A program made the translations under genes and the position numbers. This document shows, piece after piece, positions 17,671 through 25,706 of a stretch of DNA of 64,000 bases (position 1 is its first letter; each line of letters begins with the position of its first letter). Below the pieces are notes generated by a model, which made no database searches, had not been told where the DNA came from, and saw only the letters and a list, made by a program, of their open reading frames with translations. The stretch is from positions 1,575,927 through 1,639,926 of the forward strand of contig NC_014664.1 in assembly GCF_000166055.1 (NCBI RefSeq). Direction: 5' to 3'. The stretch comes from Rhodomicrobium vannielii ATCC 17100 (GTDB lineage Bacteria; Pseudomonadota; Alphaproteobacteria; Rhizobiales; Rhodomicrobiaceae).

Positions 17671-17734
17671 GAGACGAGGTCGGCAGTGCCGTTTCTGGGG
17701 AGTAGTTCCTGTCTCCTTCGAAGCATTGCTGCGG

Positions 17735-18064
17735 CTAATGCTCGAAATCGAATACAATCGCGCTAACGTCCCTTGCGCCATGCAGAAAGCGAACGACGCG
17801 GGTTTCGCGGTCGGTAACGCGGAAATAGATGCAATAGTCGCCCAGAACATGCAGGCGAAGGCCGGGGCTTATCCACTCGCGGGATACGCCACTGTGACCA
17901 AGATCGGCGAGAGCAACCAGCTCGTCATCGATGCGCTGAAGGAAGCGCATGGCAACCTCGCCACCCGCCTTCTCCGTCAGATGTGTGATGGTTTCGCGGA
18001 TATCAGCGCGAGCGGCATCGGAAATGTCGAGCCGTTTGGGGGAAAGCGGAGGGTGAGTCGGCAT
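17735..18064 (-). CDS. ParE-type toxin
   Basis: About 109 residues from the ATG at 18064. The ParE/RelE fold is indicated by DISDAARADIRETITHLTEK, FLQRIDDELVALADLG, SPGLRLHVLGDYCIYFRV and a VVRFLHGARDV terminal strand. Typical members poison DNA gyrase. The next gene upstream, 42 nt away, is a ParD antitoxin. An alternative TTG start at 18088 would add eight residues; neither start has a convincing ribosome site. Confidence 0.85.
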   Translation of the reverse strand: MPTHPPLSPKRLDISDAARADIRETITHLTEKAGGEVAMRFLQRIDDELVALADLGHSGVSREWISPGLRLHVLGDYCIYFRVTDRETRVVRFLHGARDVSAIVFDFEH

Positions 18065-18106
18065 GCCGCACTGTAAGCGGCTTTTCAACCTTTGGCGAGA
18101 CGGGGC

Positions 18107-18367
18107 TCAGCGTTTGATGGCGTCCTGCATTTCCCGCACCAGGTCTCCCGCTTTGTAGCTCCGGAAGCGCCCGGCAGCCAAGTCGGCATCGCCCTCGGCG
18201 ATAGCCTGCCGCAGGGCCTTGAGCTTCAGCTTCTCTTGTTCCAGAAGGCGTAGTCCGGCACGCACCACTTCGCTGGCATTGCCGTATTCGCCACTCTCAA
18301 TCTGGGCGCTGATGAAGCGGTCATCCCGGTCCGTCAGGGAGACGGTTTTGCGGTATTGGGTGGACAT
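18107..18367 (-). CDS. ParD antitoxin
   Basis: 86 residues: an RHH N-terminus (RKTVSLTDRDDRFISAQIES) and the classic ParD sequence GEYGNASEVVRAGLRLLEQE, followed by LKALRQAIAEGDADLAAGRF. The start is the ATG at 18367 with GAGGGAGCAG upstream, rather than the longer frame. Precedes the toxin in the same orientation. Confidence 0.9.
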   Translation of the reverse strand: MSTQYRKTVSLTDRDDRFISAQIESGEYGNASEVVRAGLRLLEQEKLKLKALRQAIAEGDADLAAGRFRSYKAGDLVREMQDAIKR

Positions 18368-18938
18368 AGTCTGCTCCCTCTTCTCGACCACAGTATAGGT
18401 CATATCATACCTAATCACAATAGGTGTGATATGTAATTCGCACGCTCGGTCCCGGTGGTCCATGCCAGAGAGCTTCAGGGTTAGGTGCGGCAAGGCTCCA
18501 TCTCCAGCGTCCGATGCAGGTCACCAGAGTTTGCGTTCGGGCCGTTAGTCAGCGGGGTGCCTAGTGGCCCGCGTCGTGGGTTTCCTGAGCCTTGGCATGC
18601 CCGGCCCATCTGCCGATCCCTTCTCTATCCAAAACGCCGCCTGAAGGCCCAGACGAGGCGTTGCCTGCCCCGAGGAAGACCGGGGTGGACTCCGCTTGGA
18701 CGCCGATGCCCTGACGGGGCTCTCCTTTGGCAAGGAAATCCTCCCCAAGCGGCCTTGAAATGTCGGGTGGTCTGGACCCCGGCGCGTACCAGCCAAGGGG
18801 CTTCCCCAGCTTCCGCGCTTCGCTTGTGCAGCCGGGCGATGCCCCTCCCCGTTGGCAGGCCCGCTCATGGCCGGTGTCCCTCTCCTTACCCGACAGGCCG
18901 CAAAGGGTGCGGTCTCGAACCAAAAGGAGAAACCCATC
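18368..18938. promoter_or_regulatory. Intergenic leader, 571 bp
   Basis: The antitoxin-proximal part has an AT-rich near-palindrome (AGGTCATATCATACCTAATC, with AGGTGTGATATG nearby, 18397-18433), a plausible ParD operator. The remainder is GC-rich and gene-free, ending in the ribosome site AAAAGGAG before 18939. It is probably the long untranslated leader of the following five-gene operon. Confidence 0.4.
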
Positions 18939-19163
18939 ATGAGCAACAAGCAGCAACCCGGAAGAAAGCCCACCCACGGCGTCTTCCACATCCGGGGCGA
19001 AGGCAAGAACGCTTACTGGACGAAGATCGGCGCCGCCTGGATCCACGAGGACGGCGAGGGCCTGAACCTGAGCCTCGACTTCATCCCGACCGATGCCAGC
19101 GGACGCCTCGTCATCCGCGCCAACAAAGCCGACGCGCAAACCCAAGGGGAGGCCGCCCGATGA
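18939..19163 (+). CDS. Small plasmid protein, first of coupled operon
   Basis: 74 residues with the core GVFHIRGEGKNAYWTKIGAA, then WIHEDGEGLNLSLDFIP. Proteins of this kind recur in alphaproteobacterial plasmid leading regions beside ardC and methyltransferase genes; no function is known to me. It has a strong ribosome site (AAAAGGAGAAACCC) and ends in an ATGA overlap with the next gene. Confidence 0.7.
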   Translation: MSNKQQPGRKPTHGVFHIRGEGKNAYWTKIGAAWIHEDGEGLNLSLDFIPTDASGRLVIRANKADAQTQGEAAR

Positions 19164-19327
19164 GCCGCAGCGACTACGCCTTCCTCGCCGACCAATTCCC
19201 GGAGTTCAGGCTCCGGGCAAGGTCCGACCAGGAACTGGAGGACCTGCTCGATGCCTGGTTCGCCCACGACCACCTCGACGATAATCCCGTCTACAGCTGG
19301 AACGACGACGAAGAAGACGCCCAATGA
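19160..19327 (+). CDS. Small acidic hypothetical protein
   Basis: 55 residues, strongly acidic at the C-terminus (NPVYSWNDDEEDAQ), with SDQELEDLLDAWFAHDHLDD. Overlaps both neighbours by 4 bp. Acidic DNA-mimic behaviour, as in other antirestriction proteins, is possible but only a guess from composition. Confidence 0.6.
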   Translation: MSRSDYAFLADQFPEFRLRARSDQELEDLLDAWFAHDHLDDNPVYSWNDDEEDAQ

Positions 19328-19521
19328 GTCAGCTCAAGAGCTACACCGTCGCGATGATCATGTGGGAGACCTGGAACATCTGCGTCGATGCCGCCTCGGC
19401 GGATGAGGCCAAGGCACAAGCCCGGGCCTCTTACGAAAGGCACGGCCGTGGAGAATTCTCCCATCAGGCCAGCGGCGTCGACGGTTTCGAGATCATCGAC
19501 GAACAGGAGGCCGACGAATGA
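19324..19521 (+). CDS. Small hypothetical protein
   Basis: 65 residues: SYTVAMIMWETWNICVDAAS, then ADEAKAQARASYERHG. The pattern (beta strand pair, then helix, acidic tail) resembles that of the next gene product, so the two may be distant duplicates. Overlaps both neighbours by 4 bp. Confidence 0.6.
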   Translation: MSQLKSYTVAMIMWETWNICVDAASADEAKAQARASYERHGRGEFSHQASGVDGFEIIDEQEADE

Positions 19522-19727
19522 GCACCGTCAATCCCTCCTGCAAGGACTTCACTATCATCCTGTACGAACGGAACGTGTTTCAGTTCACGGTCAGGGCCGA
19601 AAACGAGGAAGCTGCCGAAGACGTTGCCCTGGAAACCTACTACGGCTGGTCGGAAGCCGACCGCGCCCGATACATCTCCGGCGAACAGGGCGGCGTTGAA
19701 CTGGACATCGAGGAGGCCGCCCAATGA
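19518..19727 (+). CDS. Small hypothetical protein
   Basis: 69 residues: FTIILYERNVFQFTVRAENE, EAAEDVALETYYGWSEADRA, ending acidic. It has the same strand-strand-helix pattern as the preceding protein. ATGA overlap with the methyltransferase gene downstream suggests the products are made in fixed proportion. Confidence 0.6.
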   Translation: MSTVNPSCKDFTIILYERNVFQFTVRAENEEAAEDVALETYYGWSEADRARYISGEQGGVELDIEEAAQ

Positions 19728-20377
19728 GCGCCCCTCGTCTCCTCCTGCCCCATGAGCTTCGCACCCGCCATCTCGTCACCGAGACTGCCCGGGCCTTCCG
19801 GTTCGGGCCACGGCTCCATCCCAATCGGGCTGCCTATGAGTTCTACCCGACGCCACCTGAGGCAACCCGCGCCCTCCTTTCGGCTGAGACGTTCGACGGT
19901 CCCATCTGGGAGCCCGCCTGCGGCACCGGTTGGATCTCGACGGAACTGATTGCTGCCGGGTACGACGTCGTGTCCACCGACCTGGTCGATTACGGTTACG
20001 GTGAACCGGGCCGGGATTTCCTTGCTGAGCGAAAGCCGCTGGCGAGGCACATCGTCACCAATCCACCCTACGGGCGCGGGCTCGCCGATATGTTCGTGAA
20101 GCACGCGCTGGAGCTGACCGCCGAGAGCGGCGGCACGGTCGCGATGCTGCTGAACCTGTCGAGCCTTTGTCATCCGCTGCGGCATGCGTTTTACGTGAGC
20201 CACCCACCCGCCGTCATCTATGCGCTCGACGAATGCATCTGCTGGCCGTATGGCGACCCCGCACGGGCGACCACCACCATCGCAAAGCAGCGGTATTGCT
20301 GGCTGGTGTGGAAACATGGGCATTCCGTGGCGACGGAGTTCCGGTGGCTGCGGGTGCAGGACTTCGGCAGGACATAA
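19724..20377 (+). CDS. Class I SAM-dependent DNA methyltransferase (N6-adenine type)
   Basis: 217 residues. The SAM-binding motif I reads WEPACGTGWISTELIAAGYD, motif II STDLVDYG, and the catalytic motif IV is NPPYGRG. There is no specificity domain and no restriction gene beside it. Solitary enzymes of this kind on plasmids are thought to shield the element from host restriction, which fits ardC nearby. Last gene of the 18.9-20.4 kb operon; a terminator follows 5 bp after the stop. Confidence 0.85.
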   Translation: MSAPRLLLPHELRTRHLVTETARAFRFGPRLHPNRAAYEFYPTPPEATRALLSAETFDGPIWEPACGTGWISTELIAAGYDVVSTDLVDYGYGEPGRDFLAERKPLARHIVTNPPYGRGLADMFVKHALELTAESGGTVAMLLNLSSLCHPLRHAFYVSHPPAVIYALDECICWPYGDPARATTTIAKQRYCWLVWKHGHSVATEFRWLRVQDFGRT

Positions 20378-20382
20378 ACGAA

Positions 20383-20404
20383 ACAGCCGGTTTTCACCGG
20401 CTGT
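20383..20404 (+). terminator. Terminator hairpin after methyltransferase operon
   Basis: ACAGCCGG-TTTTCA-CCGGCTGT: a perfect 8-bp stem. A similar hairpin follows the Fic gene (29096-29119). It may work in both directions, since a leftward small gene ends at 20417. Confidence 0.75.
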
Positions 20405-20416
20405 TCGAGGGACACG

Positions 20417-20599
20417 CTACACGTCTCTCTCTTCCTGTCTAATCCTCTGTAAAGTATCTGCAATAATAGACAGGAACGATAGAACTAGCCCAAGTATAGC
20501 GCCCCAGAGAGCCGCCAACAGGCGCCACTCTTCAGGCGCTAAGAGATAGGATTGTGCCGAAAGAATCGCGAAGTACGAGAATGTAAACCACTTTCTCAT
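20417..20599 (-). CDS. Small membrane protein A (60 aa) with shared leader
   Basis: 60 residues from the ATG at 20599. There are two hydrophobic stretches: FTFSYFAILSAQSYLL and LLAALWGAILGLVLSFLSII, followed by a charged tail (QRIRQEERDV). The ribosome site AGGGAGGTGCAG directly precedes the ATG. The 80 nt upstream are shared with the other small membrane protein gene at 29162-29326, although the proteins themselves are not clearly alike. Function unknown; a type I toxin-like or stress peptide is one possibility. Confidence 0.6.
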   Translation of the reverse strand: MRKWFTFSYFAILSAQSYLLAPEEWRLLAALWGAILGLVLSFLSIIADTLQRIRQEERDV

Positions 20600-20680
20600 C
20601 TGCACCTCCCTAAGGCCGCACCCCTTTGACCGGGGTGGTCAAAAGTACAAGTGCGCCGAGTGCAGAGGCTTATGGGAGGC
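20600..20680 (-). repeat. Conserved leader, copy 1
   Basis: Read leftward, this begins GCCTCCCATAAGCCT, then GCACTCGGCGCACTT, a variable spacer with the inverted repeat TTTGACC-ACCCC-GGTCAAA, then GGGGTGCGGCC and TAGGGAGGTGCAG before the ATG. The same blocks in the same order and spacing occur at 29327-29406. It lies between a ribbon-helix-helix gene and small membrane protein A. Confidence 0.7.
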
Positions 20681-20737
20681 GGGAGAATTGCGACTGACGG
20701 GGCTTCCGCAAAGCAGGGCGCTGGAACCGTAAGGCGC

Positions 20738-21190
20738 CTAATCCCTCAGGATATCGATCCGCGCAGCAGAGTCGGACTTCCTGCCGTCGCAAAGGAGATC
20801 TTCCTTCCGCACCGGGATCTTTGCCAGCGCCAGCGCATGAAGGATATAAGCCGTCACCGTCATGTCCTTCTCGAACGCGCGTTTCCTGAGGGCCTTTGAG
20901 ACATACTCGGGCGCATAGATCGTGATGGAGGTCCGTTTTCCAGATGCGGCATCGGGCTCGCTCTGCTCGGCTTTCGGCCTGACGGGCTTCGGCCGGAGTC
21001 GCACGGGCTCGGGCTGCGGCGCGATTGAATGCACCACGGCTTGGCGGGGCGCGCTGTCGGCGACGTCCTGAGGGACAGCCTCGGGCACCACCAGCGCCGG
21101 GATCTGCTTCTCGTCCATGAACTCTTCCATCGCAGGGCCAAGGCCGAGGTTGAACGTATCCCGGCGTTTCAGTTTAAGCGGCGAGTTCAT
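20738..21190 (-). CDS. Ribbon-helix-helix partner of ParA (VirC2/ParB-like role)
   Basis: 150 residues. The N-terminal half is Pro/Ala-rich linker; the C-terminal half carries an RHH-like DNA-binding segment (RTSITIYAPEYVSKALRKRA, FEKDMTVTAYILHALALAKI). It overlaps the parA-like gene by 17 bp on the same strand. The arrangement matches plasmid partition pairs and the VirC1/VirC2 pair of Agrobacterium; centromere binding is inferred. Confidence 0.65.
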   Translation of the reverse strand: MNSPLKLKRRDTFNLGLGPAMEEFMDEKQIPALVVPEAVPQDVADSAPRQAVVHSIAPQPEPVRLRPKPVRPKAEQSEPDAASGKRTSITIYAPEYVSKALRKRAFEKDMTVTAYILHALALAKIPVRKEDLLCDGRKSDSAARIDILRD

Positions 21191-21881
21191 GGACGGCCTC
21201 CTCCGGATTGATGATGTCGAGGACTTCACCCAGGAGGGCATCGATCTCCTCAATGGTCTTTTTGACAGGAGCCCGTGTGTCGTCGGCAAAATGCGGGGGC
21301 TTCCCGGTGAGGAAGGCTTCCCGGTAGGCCGCGCGGTTATAAAGGAGCGTCCGGAATCTTGGCAAACCGGCCGCATCGATCTGCTCGACGGCGGCTGTCT
21401 GATAGGCCGGATGAAGCGGGTGAACATCGTTCAGGAGAATGAGGTGCGGGATCTTCTTGATCTGGCCGCGCGTGACAGCGCGAATGTCACGCAGAAGCCG
21501 CGTCGCCTGCACGAGGTCGGGGCCGCTGATGCGGGCGGGTGTGATGATCAGATCCGCAGCCGTGGCGGCGATGTACAGAGCCCTCTCCGCCGAACCGGCG
21601 ACATCGATGAGGATGGAATCATACCCGGCGTCAACCTGGGATTCGAGCGTGTCGGTTAGCTGGTCGCTGGCCAGCGCCTTGACGGTGAGGCCCGCAACAG
21701 CGTCGGGATACTTTTCGTACCAGTCGGCGAGGGTTTTGTTGTTGTCGAGGTCAAGGATCAGAACCTTGCCCCCACCCCTGACGATCGCCCCTGCCAAGGA
21801 AAGGCAAAGGGTCGATTTGCCGACGCCGCCCTTGGGAGACCCAAAGACGATGACGCTGGCGCGTTCTTGCAGTTGTTCCAT
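21174..21881 (-). CDS. parA: ParA-family partition ATPase
   Basis: 235 residues with the deviant Walker A motif SPKGGVGKSTLCLSLA near the N-terminus, the VLILDLDNNKTLADWY switch region and ILIDVAGSAERAL (Walker B). It is short and lacks an N-terminal HTH, so it resembles ParA type Ib and VirC1. The likely role is positioning plasmid copies with the downstream RHH protein. The ATG at 21881 is followed upstream by direct repeats. Confidence 0.85.
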   Translation of the reverse strand: MEQLQERASVIVFGSPKGGVGKSTLCLSLAGAIVRGGGKVLILDLDNNKTLADWYEKYPDAVAGLTVKALASDQLTDTLESQVDAGYDSILIDVAGSAERALYIAATAADLIITPARISGPDLVQATRLLRDIRAVTRGQIKKIPHLILLNDVHPLHPAYQTAAVEQIDAAGLPRFRTLLYNRAAYREAFLTGKPPHFADDTRAPVKKTIEEIDALLGEVLDIINPEEAVHELAA

Positions 21882-22224
21882 GCAGGCAATATCCGGACAT
21901 CAGGAGATATGGTCAACAGGACAACCGGAGATATGGAGAACTGAACTGCCTGTCTTTAGTAAATCACGAACTCCGGTGTGACTGAAATGCAGCAATATTG
22001 AGATGCATATTTGGTGAGATACGTTAATCCATAACTCTTGATTTCCATAAATAAGGCATTCAGGTTTAGCTGACTTCCATACATCAAGAGAAAAAGAAGT
22101 CAGTAGAACATGACAAACATAACTCTGGAGAACCACATTCATGCTTATCAGGAGTTCCATAAATCTTGTCATTCAACAGTCGAAGCCGATTCCCTGAAAC
22201 GCAAATCCGCGCTAATGTCTTCTC
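21882..22224. promoter_or_regulatory. parA-repA intergenic region with direct repeats
   Basis: CAGGAGATATGG (21901-21912) and CCGGAGATATGG (21925-21936) are direct repeats 24 bp apart just upstream of parA, and an ATATCCGGACAT lies beside them. They are candidate partition sites or parA operators. The rest is AT-rich with no clear gene; a short frame from 22110 runs into repA out of frame and may be a leader for coupled repA translation. Confidence 0.5.
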
Positions 22225-23280
22225 GTGAAATTGACCGACGCCCCAAACATCCGCGACCAGGACCTTCTGGCCGAGCTGGAGCGTCAGCGCACGAGCCCCG
22301 TTCTGGAAGTCATTATCCGCCAGCTGGAGCAGAAGCAGGCGAGACGCGATGAACTGGCGGCGCTTCCGCGCGACCAGCGGCGGCGCGTGGTGACGGCGGG
22401 CGCGCTTGAGCTCTCGGAGCCGTCGAAGCAGGACCTTCGCCATATCCACAGCGTGCTTGCCATCTGCGGCCTGCCTTACGACCGGCTGCCCATCGAGCAG
22501 CGGGAGTTCGAGCGCAAGCAGGGCAACATGGCGCTGGATGTGACAGCCGGTTTCCTGCGCGACCCCAATGGCGAAAAAATCCACCAGCCGGTGCCCTTCG
22601 GGCCGAAGGCGAGGCTGATCCTGATGCACCTTTGCTCGGAAGCCATCCGTCAGAAATCCCCGACCATCGAAATCGCCGACACGCTGACCGGCTTCGTCCG
22701 CGACATGGGCTTCCCGAAAAGCGGCGGCAAGAAAGGCCCGCTGACCGCGTTCAAGGAACAGCTCAACGCGCTTGCCGCCTGTACGATGAAGCTCACCGTC
22801 TGGAACGGGGAGCGCGTACGGACACGCTCCATCACGCCCATCGACGAGATGGACCTGTGGCTTCCGACCCATCCGGACCAGCGCAGCCTCTGGCCTTCGA
22901 CCGTCACGTTCAGCCCGGCCATGTATGAGAGCTTGCAGAAGCACGCCCTTCCCATCAACACCCATGTCGTCAGGGCTTTTGCCGGGTCCGCGCGGAAGCT
23001 TGACCTGTATTTCTGGCTCGGCTACCGCATCCACAACATCGAAGAGCCGGTCACCATCAGCTGGGAGGCGCTTAAGGACCAGTTCGGGTCCGGCTTCAAG
23101 CGGGACAGGGACTTCCGGGCAAACCTTGCCCGCGAGCTCAACGAAATCAAGGAAACGCTAAGAAAGCTGCCGGTGAGCGTCACCGAGAACGGCCTGAAGC
23201 TCACGCCCGCCGAACCGAGCGCGCTCGCGCTGCCCGTGGCGAAGCCGGTCAAGCCGACCCTCATCCCGAAGGCATCCTGA
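22225..23280 (+). CDS. repA: Plasmid replication initiator RepA
   Basis: 351 residues of the plasmid RepA_C family. Conserved blocks include FGPKARLILMHLCSEAIRQK, LTGFVRDMGFPKSGGKKG, LTAFKEQLNALAACTMKL and the C-terminal DLYFWLGYRIHNI, which resembles a winged helix. Such proteins bind iterons and open the origin. Start is GTG 22225 without an obvious ribosome site. The iterons lie immediately downstream, as in related replicons. Confidence 0.88.
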   Translation: MKLTDAPNIRDQDLLAELERQRTSPVLEVIIRQLEQKQARRDELAALPRDQRRRVVTAGALELSEPSKQDLRHIHSVLAICGLPYDRLPIEQREFERKQGNMALDVTAGFLRDPNGEKIHQPVPFGPKARLILMHLCSEAIRQKSPTIEIADTLTGFVRDMGFPKSGGKKGPLTAFKEQLNALAACTMKLTVWNGERVRTRSITPIDEMDLWLPTHPDQRSLWPSTVTFSPAMYESLQKHALPINTHVVRAFAGSARKLDLYFWLGYRIHNIEEPVTISWEALKDQFGSGFKRDRDFRANLARELNEIKETLRKLPVSVTENGLKLTPAEPSALALPVAKPVKPTLIPKAS

Positions 23281-23290
23281 GCCCCCTTTC

Positions 23291-23570
23291 TGGCGCAGAC
23301 TTACTCGCGCCCAGCCGCTAATTATTCCGCAGATTTTCAGGGCATTTTGGCGCCATAGCGCAGACTTGCTCGCACCTTGGCGCAGACTTACTCGCGGGGA
23401 GGCCCCATTTGGCGCAGACTTACTCGCGCCCTGACGCAGACTTGGTCGCGCTTTGGCGCAGACTTGCTCGCGCTTAATATAGAACAGAACATTCCAGAAC
23501 ACGCCCAGAACATCTCTTTTACAGAAAAGAATCAGAATTTCAGAAAAGGAACTCAAAATTTCGGTACGAT
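23291..23570 (+). other. Replication origin: six iterons and AT-rich tract
   Basis: Six direct repeats of consensus GCGCAGACTTACTCGCG start at 23293, 23358, 23380, 23412, 23434 and 23456. The A after CTT is G in copies 2, 5 and 6, and copy 5 begins ACGC. Three successive starts are 22 bp apart (two helical turns). An AT-rich stretch with repeated AGAACA/CAGAA words follows (23475-23570) and may be the unwinding element. Its place just after repA supports the call. Confidence 0.88.
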
Positions 23571-23710
23571 GAAATTCCTTTCGCACGGGGCAACCAGACC
23601 ATTCCACCTGAGCCTCACGCAACGTCGGGCAATCAGGGGGCATGGAAGGCGGCCAGAGGCGGTTTTTTACACCCTGATAGAACCACCTTCGTTCGGGACG
23701 TCAAAAACCC

Positions 23711-24862
23711 CTATAAAGCCCGTTCAGGAAGTGCTGGCACGGGGGTAAACGAGACGTTTCGCCATGCCGCATCGGTTCCGACCGAGCCGCGTTCGATCCC
23801 GAGCTCATCGGCGATCGCCTGAAAGGCCATGATGAAGGCGGGCAAGGTGAAGGGGGCCAGCACGCCTTCCCGGCACCAGCCGAGATAGGCCTGATACAGC
23901 ATCGGCGCGGTCAGCACGCCATCGGTCGCCGGATGGAGGCGCGCCAGCATGAAGGCGTCGACCTCGCCCAGCCGCTTGACGGGCACGACCGGAAGGTTTG
24001 ACGGCATGGCGGGTTCCTTCGGAGCGGGGAGGGCGGCGTCGCGCCAGGGTGTGGTGACGAGATAGAGACCGAGCCCGCTTCCCGCTTCGACAAGCAGCGC
24101 AAGCAGCAGCGCGAGGCCGAGTTGCACGTCGTCGCTCCGGAAGGTCCTGTCGAACCAGCCGCCGAGCTTCGAGATGGCGGCGGCCTGCGGGTCCTCGGTG
24201 GTTGACGCGGCGGGGACCGTGTCGAGCTTTTGACGCACGTCCGTCAGTTCACCGTCGAGGCGGCCCGCTTCCTTCGCGGTGGCGAATTCGACGCCGAGGC
24301 GGCGCCAGCGCTCGCAGGGCTCGCGCGCTTCGAGCCGGTTGAGCGTGCATTCGCCCGAGAGGTCGCCGATTGTTCTTCGGCCGTAAACCGGTGTTGCGAG
24401 GATATCCGCCCGTTCCTGTTCGATGACGGATGGAGCGCGGGGGGTGCCGAGCGCGTCGCGGGCCGACTTGGCGCGGGTATAGCGGTCCTTGAGATCCTGG
24501 TACTTTTCGGCGCCGCCCTGCCGTTCGGCAGCCTTGGCGATGCGATGCTGGGCCGCGAAGCCGACCGCGCTTGAGAACGAATAGAGCGTGAATATGCCGA
24601 ACACTGCTACCGCGCCGATGACCGCCAGCCGGTCACGCTTGCGGATGCCCCAGGCGATGGCAAACGGCATCATGGCCTTGATGCAATCTGCGGCGCCCGC
24701 GACGACGCCGTAGAGCCAGGCGTCGAACTCGGTGTCGGCGCTCCGGTAAGCCATGCGGAAGTTGAGGAGAACGGAGCCGAGGATCAGCACAAGACTGGCC
24801 GCGATCCCGAGGATCACCAGCACGTCGACGAAGTGGTCAGAATCCCTTTCCTTCACGGACAC
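23711..24862 (-). CDS. Four-TM plasmid membrane protein
   Basis: About 383 residues. Hydrophobic spans: FVDVLVILGIAASLVLILGS, LYGVVAGAADCIKAMMPFAI, AVIGAVAVFGIFTLYSFSSA, then a charged helical loop of ~120 residues, and a fourth span LGLALLLALLVEAGSGLGLY. The cytoplasmic tail (MLYQAYLGWCREGVLAPFTL) resembles a winged-helix segment. The function is not recognised; similar proteins occur on rhizobial plasmids. Start is probably GTG 24862 (or 24856), overlapping the upstream gene's end. Confidence 0.65.
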   Translation of the reverse strand: MSVKERDSDHFVDVLVILGIAASLVLILGSVLLNFRMAYRSADTEFDAWLYGVVAGAADCIKAMMPFAIAWGIRKRDRLAVIGAVAVFGIFTLYSFSSAVGFAAQHRIAKAAERQGGAEKYQDLKDRYTRAKSARDALGTPRAPSVIEQERADILATPVYGRRTIGDLSGECTLNRLEAREPCERWRRLGVEFATAKEAGRLDGELTDVRQKLDTVPAASTTEDPQAAAISKLGGWFDRTFRSDDVQLGLALLLALLVEAGSGLGLYLVTTPWRDAALPAPKEPAMPSNLPVVPVKRLGEVDAFMLARLHPATDGVLTAPMLYQAYLGWCREGVLAPFTLPAFIMAFQAIADELGIERGSVGTDAAWRNVSFTPVPALPERAL

Positions 24863-25247
24863 AGCGTAAGATGCCTTCCCATTCCTCGGGCTTGTAGCGC
24901 TGGCGGACCTGTTCGAGCTGATTTTCAATCGCCGAGCTCAGGACTTGTTCGCAGAAGGCATTCTTGTCAACTCCCGATGCAAGGCAAAGCACAGCCAAAT
25001 CATGGGTGAGGGGTTCCGGAAGGCGAAGATTGAGGCGGCGGCGCTCGCCCTTGTAGTCACAGCGGCGCACCAAAGCTTTGGGAGCGGGTTTTAGCGCAAC
25101 CGGCGTAGGGATTTCGATTGCGGGAGCGGTTTTCTCGACAGGCGCATGGGTTTGGGGAACCGGGGGAGCGGCTGGGACTTGGGGTGCCAACGGCTTAACC
25201 GGCGCGAACCGCCGCTTGAGTTCTTCCTGCCGCGCTGCCTTGTCCAT
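24837..25247 (-). CDS. Plasmid RHH-like DNA-binding protein
   Basis: 136 residues: a Pro-rich N-terminal arm, then RLNLRLPEPLTHDLAVLCLA and VDKNAFCEQVLSSAIENQLE, which read as a ribbon-helix-helix. Overlaps the membrane-protein gene downstream, so the two are co-expressed. Probable plasmid regulator; target unknown. Confidence 0.6.
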   Translation of the reverse strand: MDKAARQEELKRRFAPVKPLAPQVPAAPPVPQTHAPVEKTAPAIEIPTPVALKPAPKALVRRCDYKGERRRLNLRLPEPLTHDLAVLCLASGVDKNAFCEQVLSSAIENQLEQVRQRYKPEEWEGILRCVREGKGF

Positions 25248-25478
25248 ATGTCGCTCTTTCCTGTGGTTGCAGCCTACTCAAATTCGCAACCGGGGACAAT
25301 CGGATGTCTGGTCTTTTGCACTCCCGCGTTTGAAGACTTGCGCAGATGAAAAGCGTTGGAGATACGTAAGTCCTCACATGAGAATGGCCGCATATGCTTG
25401 ATATCGCAGATGCTCACCTGTTCAGCACCGGCGTTGCGGGTTCTTGACGTATACAGGTCTTGGCCCGACCCTTTGGGC

Positions 25479-25697
25479 ATGAGCTCCGCACCACCCACCA
25501 GCGTCAGGCCCGCCGCAAAGCTTGTAAAGCTCAGCGTGGAAGTGCCCGACTACGTGATGAAGAAGCTGAAGCAGCGCGCGCTCGATGAGGAGCGCTCCCT
25601 CCGCGCCGTGGTGCTGCGGGCCTTGCATCAGCACGGCATCGAGGTCGCCGAGAATGACTTCATTGACGACGGACGCCGGAAGGAACGGATTGCCTGA
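25479..25697 (+). CDS. Small RHH protein
   Basis: 72 residues from the ATG at 25479. The RHH is clear: KLVKLSVEVPDYVMKKLKQR, ALDEERSLRAVVLRALHQHG. It resembles the C-terminal half of the RHH partner of ParA at 20.7 kb (both have a conserved core and end in a DGRK/DGRR segment), so it may be a paralogue. It is convergent with the RloB-like gene. Confidence 0.6.
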   Translation: MSSAPPTSVRPAAKLVKLSVEVPDYVMKKLKQRALDEERSLRAVVLRALHQHGIEVAENDFIDDGRRKERIA

Positions 25698-25706
25698 CCG
25701 AAGCGA

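Noticed and set aside
22110-22352. 80-codon frame starting upstream of repA
   Set aside because: Its second half overlaps repA out of frame; at most its first part is a leader for coupled translation.
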